Source: Solibacillus sp. R5-41
GTDB lineage: Bacteria > Bacillota > Bacilli > Bacillales_A > Planococcaceae
Assembly: GCF_002736105.1 (NCBI RefSeq)
Contig: NZ_CP024123.1
Coordinates: 2,224,001-2,288,000 of the forward strand
Length of the DNA: 64,000 bases
Direction of reading: 5' to 3'
Part shown: in pieces, positions 62,626 through 64,000 of the stretch
How positions within the stretch are numbered: position 1 is the first letter of the stretch
Layout of the letters: the number at the start of each line of letters is the position of its first letter
Made by a program: the position numbers and the translations under genes
The notes under the pieces: generated by a model
What the model was told of the DNA's origin: nothing
Seen by the model: only the letters and a program-made list of their open reading frames with translations
The model's database searches: none

Positions 62626-63825
62626 ATGGAAAAACTAAGAGTAGAAAATGTCACCAAGATTTTTGGTAAGCAATCTGCAAATGCAATGAAGCTTGTCGAA
62701 AAACAAATGAGTAAAACAGAGATCTTGCAAAAAACAGGAGCAACAGTCGGTGTTTATGATGCATCGTTCACCGTAAACGAAGGTGAAATTTTCGTCATTA
62801 TGGGCTTGTCGGGTAGCGGAAAGTCTACGCTCATTCGTCTATTAAACCGCCTCATTGATCCAACTGGTGGAGAAATATTCATTGATGGTGAAAAAATAAC
62901 ACATCTTAAAAAAAACCAACTACAACTTATTCGTCGTGAAAAAATGAGTATGGTTTTTCAAAATTTCGGTCTATTCCCTCACCGCACCATTTTGGAAAAT
63001 ACACAATTTGGCTTAGAAATCCGTGGTATTGCTAAGGAAGAAAAAAGATTGAAAGCAGAAAAGGCTTTAAATAATGCAGGTTTACTGGCTTATAAAGATC
63101 AGTTTCCTCATCAATTATCTGGTGGGATGCAGCAGCGCGTTGGTTTGGCGAGAGCACTTGCGAATGATCCAGAAATATTGCTCATGGATGAAGCTTTTTC
63201 TGCACTCGATCCATTAATTCGAAAAGAAATGCAAGACGAATTATTAGAACTTCAAGCAAACGTACAAAAAACAATTATATTTATCACACATGATTTAAAT
63301 GAAGCACTTCGTATAGGCGATCGTATCGCGATTATGAAGGATGGAAAAATCATTCAAATTGGTACTGGAGAAGAGATTTTAACGAATCCAGCAAATGCAT
63401 ATATCCGAACATTTTTAGAGGATGTTGACCGATCAAAAGTATTAACTGCTGAGCATGTTATGGTTCGTGCAATGACGATTAACATTGAACAAGACGGTCC
63501 AAAAGTAGCATTACAACGTATGCGTGAGGAAGAAATAAGTGTTCTTATTGCAATCGACAAACAACGACAATTTAAAGGGTATATTACAGCGAATGATGCA
63601 CTGAAAGCTGCTCAAAATGGAGAGAAATCTGTCCGTGAAATTGTTCAGACGGATATGCCCACAGTCGAACCTACAACACTGATTCAAGACGTGTTACCGA
63701 TTATATCTGATTGTCCAACACCTGTAGCGGTCGTTGATGAAGGGAAACTTCGCGGAATACTTATTCGTGGTGTCATTATTGAGTCACTTGCCTCTGCAAC
63801 TGAGGAGGTAGAAGATCATGAGTAA
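62626..63825 (+). CDS. opuAA: Glycine betaine ABC transporter ATP-binding protein with CBS domains
   Basis: 399 residues. Walker A GLSGSGKS (60-67), signature [15 protein letters not shown], Walker [14 protein letters not shown], and a C-terminal tandem CBS region (about 275-390) that in OpuA senses ionic strength or nucleotides. Drives osmoprotectant uptake. Weak ribosome site (GATGTGATGAA). It overlaps the permease gene by eight bases and follows the BusR-like gene. Confidence 0.92.
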   Translation: MEKLRVENVTKIFGKQSANAMKLVEKQMSKTEILQKTGATVGVYDASFTVNEGEIFVIMGLSGSGKSTLIRLLNRLIDPTGGEIFIDGEKITHLKKNQLQLIRREKMSMVFQNFGLFPHRTILENTQFGLEIRGIAKEEKRLKAEKALNNAGLLAYKDQFPHQLSGGMQQRVGLARALANDPEILLMDEAFSALDPLIRKEMQDELLELQANVQKTIIFITHDLNEALRIGDRIAIMKDGKIIQIGTGEEILTNPANAYIRTFLEDVDRSKVLTAEHVMVRAMTINIEQDGPKVALQRMREEEISVLIAIDKQRQFKGYITANDALKAAQNGEKSVREIVQTDMPTVEPTTLIQDVLPIISDCPTPVAVVDEGKLRGILIRGVIIESLASATEEVEDHE

Positions 63826-64000
63826 CTTTCTAAATCAAATACCAGAATTACCTGTTGGGGATGTAGTAGAAAACGTAATGGATTGGTTCACCGATACATT
63901 TTCAAGTGTATTTAAGTTTATTCAAACTGACGGAACAGCGTTAATGGATACCGTCACTAATTTACTCATCTCAATCCCTCCTATTCTATTCATATTACTC
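63818..64000 (+). CDS. opuAB: Glycine betaine ABC transporter permease, start only
   Basis: 61 codons seen; runs off the right edge. [20 protein letters not shown] and [20 protein letters not shown] are the start typical of OpuA/ProW permeases, followed by the first membrane helix. Ribosome site GAGGAGG inside opuAA; the overlap with the opuAA stop is eight bases. Whether the binding domain is fused cannot be seen. Confidence 0.85.
   Translation, partial: MSNFLNQIPELPVGDVVENVMDWFTDTFSSVFKFIQTDGTALMDTVTNLLISIPPILFILL

Overview
The window is AT-rich, with GGAGG-type ribosome sites, many TTG and GTG starts, a T-box ahead of ilvB, and IS6- and IS3-family remnants. Gene content (ilvBNC-leuABCD, the sco/3-hydroxybutyrate cluster, a BusR-like regulator beside OpuA, LtaS, a YozG/YoaS-like pair) points to a Bacillota chromosome, most like Lysinibacillus, Solibacillus or another Planococcaceae. 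That placement is inferred from content, not from a database search.

Left part (1-13.9 kb): a run of small unrelated genes, almost all on the minus strand: C39-like peptidase, two broken genes, NUDIX, a lone DnaB/DnaD-type domain, GNAT, a large membrane protein, a HemK-like methyltransferase, an isochorismatase-fold hydrolase, HIT, a CPBP protease and several unknowns. Nearly every gap holds a copy or fragment of one palindromic element (family A: CTAACGGGG...GTTAG), usually starting at or soon after a stop codon and ending some tens of bases before the next ribosome site. The layout resembles an integron cassette array, though no integron integrase is seen. The same element reappears at 22.9 kb and around three further genes at 31-34.7 kb. 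An ECF sigma/anti-sigma pair sits inside the first block.

Middle (14-31 kb): IS3-type orfA remnants and IS hairpins, an LtaS-type enzyme, a second NUDIX gene, a broken tyrosine recombinase, a class-C serine hydrolase, a YozG/YoaS-like HTH-membrane pair, and a 3-hydroxybutyrate/acetoacetate catabolic operon (scoA-scoB-permease-hbd-bdh-thiolase) with a divergent TetR regulator. That operon lies between two inverted IS6-family remnants.

Right part (34.8-64 kb): a small four-helix haem-copper-oxidase-like protein, a two-component system, a peptide ABC transporter (lipoprotein, two permeases, divergent fused OppDF ATPase) whose binding protein appears circularly permuted, a DUF2332/LysR divergent pair, the ilv-leu biosynthetic operon behind a T-box with ilvD separately upstream, a lactone oxidase plus PLP-enzyme pair, nicotinamidase, a small stress membrane protein, and a BusR-like (GntR+RCK_C) regulator ahead of a glycine-betaine OpuA transporter that runs off the right edge. 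A second repeat (family C) sits upstream of four unrelated transcription units here, always in the orientation of the gene, with a terminal hairpin that keeps its pairing while its sequence changes.
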